Assembly (NCBI GenBank): GCA_031177735.1
Contig: JAPSKJ010000078.1
Coordinates: 1-8,814, forward strand
Direction of reading: 5' to 3'
Source of the DNA: Nocardioides sp.
GTDB lineage: Bacteria > Actinomycetota > Actinomycetes > Propionibacteriales > Nocardioidaceae
Length of the DNA stretch: 8,814 nucleotides
Numbering within the stretch: the stretch's first letter is position 1; each line of letters begins with the position of its first letter. Below the pieces are notes generated by a model that was given only the letters and a program-made list of their open reading frames with translations, ran no database searches and was not told where the DNA came from. Shown here piece after piece: positions 7,058 to 8,814 of this stretch. The position numbers and the translations under genes are program-made.

Positions 7058-8202
7058 CCCGACGGATCGACTGGGTGCTGCTCGGCGCAGTGCTGGGCCT
7101 GCTGGTGCTCGGCACGTTGCTGGTGTGGTCGGCGACCTCCTCGCGCGAGGCGCTCACCGGCGGTGACGGCGGCGCCTACCTGCGCAAGCAGCTGGTCAAC
7201 GTCGCCCTCGGGCTCGGCCTGCTGGCGGCGGTGTTCCTCACCGACCACCGCTGGGTCCGCATCGCCGCACCAGTGGTCTACCTGGCCTCGATCGCCGGCC
7301 TCGTCCTCGTGCTGACCGTCGGCGTCACCGTCAACGGCTCGCGGTCGTGGGTGCAGGTGGGCGGCATGTCGATCCAGCCCTCGGAGTTCGCCAAGCTCGC
7401 CGTCGTCATCGGCATGGCGCTCGTCCTCGCGGAGCGCACCGAGGGCCGTTGGCGCCCCCGCGTGAGCGCCGGCGACGTCGTCGCGATGCTGTTGGTGGCG
7501 GCGGTGCCCGCCACGCTCATCGTCCTCCAGCCGGACCTCGGCACGACCCTGGTCATGAGTGCGACGGTCTTCGGTGTCCTCGCCGCGTCCGGCGCGCCGC
7601 GGCGGTGGCTCGCCGTCCTCGCCGCCGGCGGCGTGGTCGCCGCCGCCGTCGGGGTGGCGGGTGGGCTGCTGAAGGACTACCAGGTCGACCGGTTCCTCGC
7701 CTTCACCAATCCCGATCTCGACCCCAAGGGCGCGGGCTACAACGTCGAGCAGGCACGTATCGCCATCGGCAACGGCGGCATCTTCGGCCAGGGCCTCTTC
7801 GACGGCAGCCAGACCCGCGCCGGGTTCGTGCCCGAGCAGCACACCGACTTCATCTTCACCGTGGCGGGGGAGGAGCTCGGCCTGCTCGGCGCCGGACTCG
7901 TCATCGCCCTGCTCGGCATCGTGCTGTGGCGCGCCCTGCGGATCGCTGCCACCACCGACGACCTCTTCGGCCGTGTCGCGGCTGCGGGGATCGTCTGCTG
8001 GTTCGGCTTCCAGGCCTTCCAGAACATCGGCATGTGCCTGGGCATCATGCCGGTCACCGGGGTGCCGCTGCCGTTCGTCTCCTACGGAGGCAGCTCGATG
8101 TTCGCCGGGATGCTCGCCGTCGGACTGCTGCTCAACATCCATGCGCGCACGGCCGCCGCTCCGGTGGCCCGCGCTGAGCGTCGGCTGCTCGCCGTTCGCT
8201 GA
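7054..8202 (+). CDS. rodA: RodA, SEDS-family peptidoglycan glycosyltransferase
   Basis: Polytopic membrane enzyme that polymerises lipid II into glycan strands as partner of PBP2, 382 aa, close to the 370-400 usual for RodA. About ten transmembrane helices are evident. SEDS motifs in order: NGSRSW (94-99), QPSEFAKL (108-115), QPDLGT (159-164), GYNVEQARIAIGNGGIFGQG (228-247), PEQHTDFIF (260-268) with Asp265, and GIMPVTGVPLPFVSYGGSSM (330-349). Asp265 sits where the essential SEDS aspartate is found in characterised RodA proteins (by recall of the motif). FtsW is the main alternative, but adjacency to mreBCD and PBP2 indicates RodA. ATG at 7054 overlaps the PBP2 stop (ATGA) and has a strong Shine-Dalgarno inside the PBP2 gene. 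It is the last gene of the operon, followed by a strong hairpin at 8231-8258. Confidence 0.95.
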   Translation: MTRRIDWVLLGAVLGLLVLGTLLVWSATSSREALTGGDGGAYLRKQLVNVALGLGLLAAVFLTDHRWVRIAAPVVYLASIAGLVLVLTVGVTVNGSRSWVQVGGMSIQPSEFAKLAVVIGMALVLAERTEGRWRPRVSAGDVVAMLLVAAVPATLIVLQPDLGTTLVMSATVFGVLAASGAPRRWLAVLAAGGVVAAAVGVAGGLLKDYQVDRFLAFTNPDLDPKGAGYNVEQARIAIGNGGIFGQGLFDGSQTRAGFVPEQHTDFIFTVAGEELGLLGAGLVIALLGIVLWRALRIAATTDDLFGRVAAAGIVCWFGFQAFQNIGMCLGIMPVTGVPLPFVSYGGSSMFAGMLAVGLLLNIHARTAAAPVARAERRLLAVR

Positions 8203-8230
8203 GCCACAGCGCCGCTCGAGATACATGAAA

Positions 8231-8258
8231 CGGCCCGCCCGGTGTCCCGGGCGGGCCG
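8231..8258. terminator. Bidirectional terminator between rodA and the convergent gene
   Basis: CGGCCCGCCCGG (8231-8242) and CCGGGCGGGCCG (8247-8258) form a perfect 12-bp GC stem around a TGTC loop. After one A-C mismatch, GAA (8227-8229) pairs with TTC (8260-8262). It lies 28 nt after the rodA stop and 31 nt beyond the stop of the minus-strand gene. For the minus strand the hairpin is followed by TTTCAT, a weak U-run; for the plus strand by CTTCGT. The position between convergent genes supports termination on both strands. Confidence 0.85.
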
Positions 8259-8289
8259 CTTCGTGCCATCGATCAGGCGGAGAAGAAGG

Positions 8290-8814
8290 TCACTTCTTCT
8301 TGTTGCCCTTCTTGCCCTTCTTGCCACCCTTGGCGGCGAAGTCGAGCTCGGGCTTGTCGGAGCCGGCCGGGGCCGACTTCGCCTTGCCCGGGGTGAGCGG
8401 CCCGTAGACCGAGGAGGTGGAGAGCTCCGAGTACGCCTGGCTCGCGTCGGAGGCGGTGACGAAGATGCGGATCTTCTTGGCCTTCTTCGCGGTCTTCTTG
8501 GTCAGCTTGTACTCCGAGCCGACGCCCAGGGTCTTCTTGCCGAGCTTCCAGACGATCTCGAAGTCGACGCCCTGCGCGTTCCAGACGCCCGGGTTCGCGG
8601 TCAGCGTCTTGCCCTTCTTCAGCTTCTTGCCGGCGATCCAGGGCTTCACCAGGTTCTTGATGTTGCGGTTGAGGGTGATGTTGACCTTGCCGGTCGTCTG
8701 GCCGGCGCTGACCACGATCGGCTTCGCGCCCGCGGTGGTGAAGGACGGCTTCTTGGCCTTCTTGCCGACGTAGGCGCCGATGAACGGCCACGAGCCGGTG
8801 TCGCGCCCGGCGGC
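8290..8814 (-). CDS. C-terminal part of a probable secreted repeat-module protein with Lys/Gly tail (5' partial)
   Basis: The last 174 residues of a gene read leftward; the frame is open through the right edge, so the N-terminus is missing. In window numbering, residues 1-50 contain Y15, an FTT at 25-27 and a VVSAGQTTGKVNITL stretch (34-48). That resembles the end of a carboxypeptidase-regulatory-like or Cna-B-like beta-sandwich unit. Residues about 62-140 form a second module beginning GKKLKKGKTLTANPGVW, with FEIVWKLGKK and a closing IRIFVTASDASQAYSE stretch. This is the Ig-like repeat style frequent in secreted actinobacterial proteins. A Pro/Ala/Ser linker leads to a basic tail ending KGNKKK. 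This frame was preferred to the overlapping 8273-8791 frame because it has beta-module periodicity and the other is Arg/Gln/Glu-rich without structure. A short start at GTG 8715 is possible but would cut the first module. Secretion is inferred; no catalytic motif is seen. Confidence 0.75.
   Translation of the reverse strand, partial: AAGRDTGSWPFIGAYVGKKAKKPSFTTAGAKPIVVSAGQTTGKVNITLNRNIKNLVKPWIAGKKLKKGKTLTANPGVWNAQGVDFEIVWKLGKKTLGVGSEYKLTKKTAKKAKKIRIFVTASDASQAYSELSTSSVYGPLTPGKAKSAPAGSDKPELDFAAKGGKKGKKGNKKK

Noticed and set aside
6928..8226. Long open frame on the minus strand opposite rodA (432 codons)
   Set aside because: The translation is rich in Asp, Glu, Gly and His with no membrane or domain pattern, while rodA on the plus strand has all SEDS motifs.
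8273..8791. Alternative minus-strand frame of 172 codons overlapping the last gene
   Set aside because: Its product is an Arg/Gln/Glu-rich shadow. The frame ending at 8290 has beta-module periodicity and the familiar GKTLTANPGVW pattern.
1..8814. CRISPR array, tRNA or rRNA gene, insertion sequence, phage or transposon remnant
   Set aside because: No regularly spaced direct repeats, no cloverleaf-like sequences, and no transposase or integrase motifs were seen. Composition is uniform across the window.

Overview
The window looks like the chromosome of a high-GC actinobacterium. Base composition is strongly GC-rich, codons end almost entirely in G or C, and genes are packed with GTGA/ATGA overlaps. 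A full mreBCD-PBP2-rodA cluster beside a DUF1023-type hydrolase and a lysine-rich secreted protein of the 'GKxLxxGKTLTxxPGxW' repeat style most resembles Nocardioides or a relative in the Nocardioidaceae/Propionibacteriales. That genus-level placement is inference from protein style; no database was searched.

Layout. (1) 2-1636 (+): the 3' part of an alpha/beta hydrolase gene whose true start probably lies off the left edge. Its stop overlaps by 4 nt (ATGA) the start of a small lipoprotein gene (1633-2217), so the two probably form one translationally coupled unit. (2) 2218-2399: a 182-nt non-coding stretch with a terminator-like hairpin just after the lipoprotein gene and, nearer mreB, a perfect 10-bp inverted repeat with a 17-nt spacer. 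(3) 2400-8202 (+): the rod-complex operon mreB, mreC, mreD, mrdA (class B PBP2) and rodA. There is a 19-nt gap between mreB and mreC and 4-nt overlaps at the other three junctions. (4) 8203-8289: a convergent gap holding a strong 12-bp GC hairpin that can serve as a terminator for both sides. (5) 8290-8814 (-): the C-terminal 174 residues of a probably secreted protein with beta-sandwich modules and a Lys/Gly-rich tail; its N-terminus lies off the right edge.

How the genes work together. MreB polymers on the inner face of the membrane organise the elongation machinery. MreC and MreD link them to the transpeptidase PBP2 and the SEDS glycosyltransferase RodA, which polymerise and cross-link peptidoglycan of the lateral wall. 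All catalytic motifs of PBP2 and RodA are present, so the cluster looks functional.

Most of the window is a conserved housekeeping region. The parts that deserve a second look are the hydrolase/lipoprotein pair (possible effector-immunity arrangement, speculative), the inverted repeat in the mreB leader, and the three cysteine pairs in PBP2.
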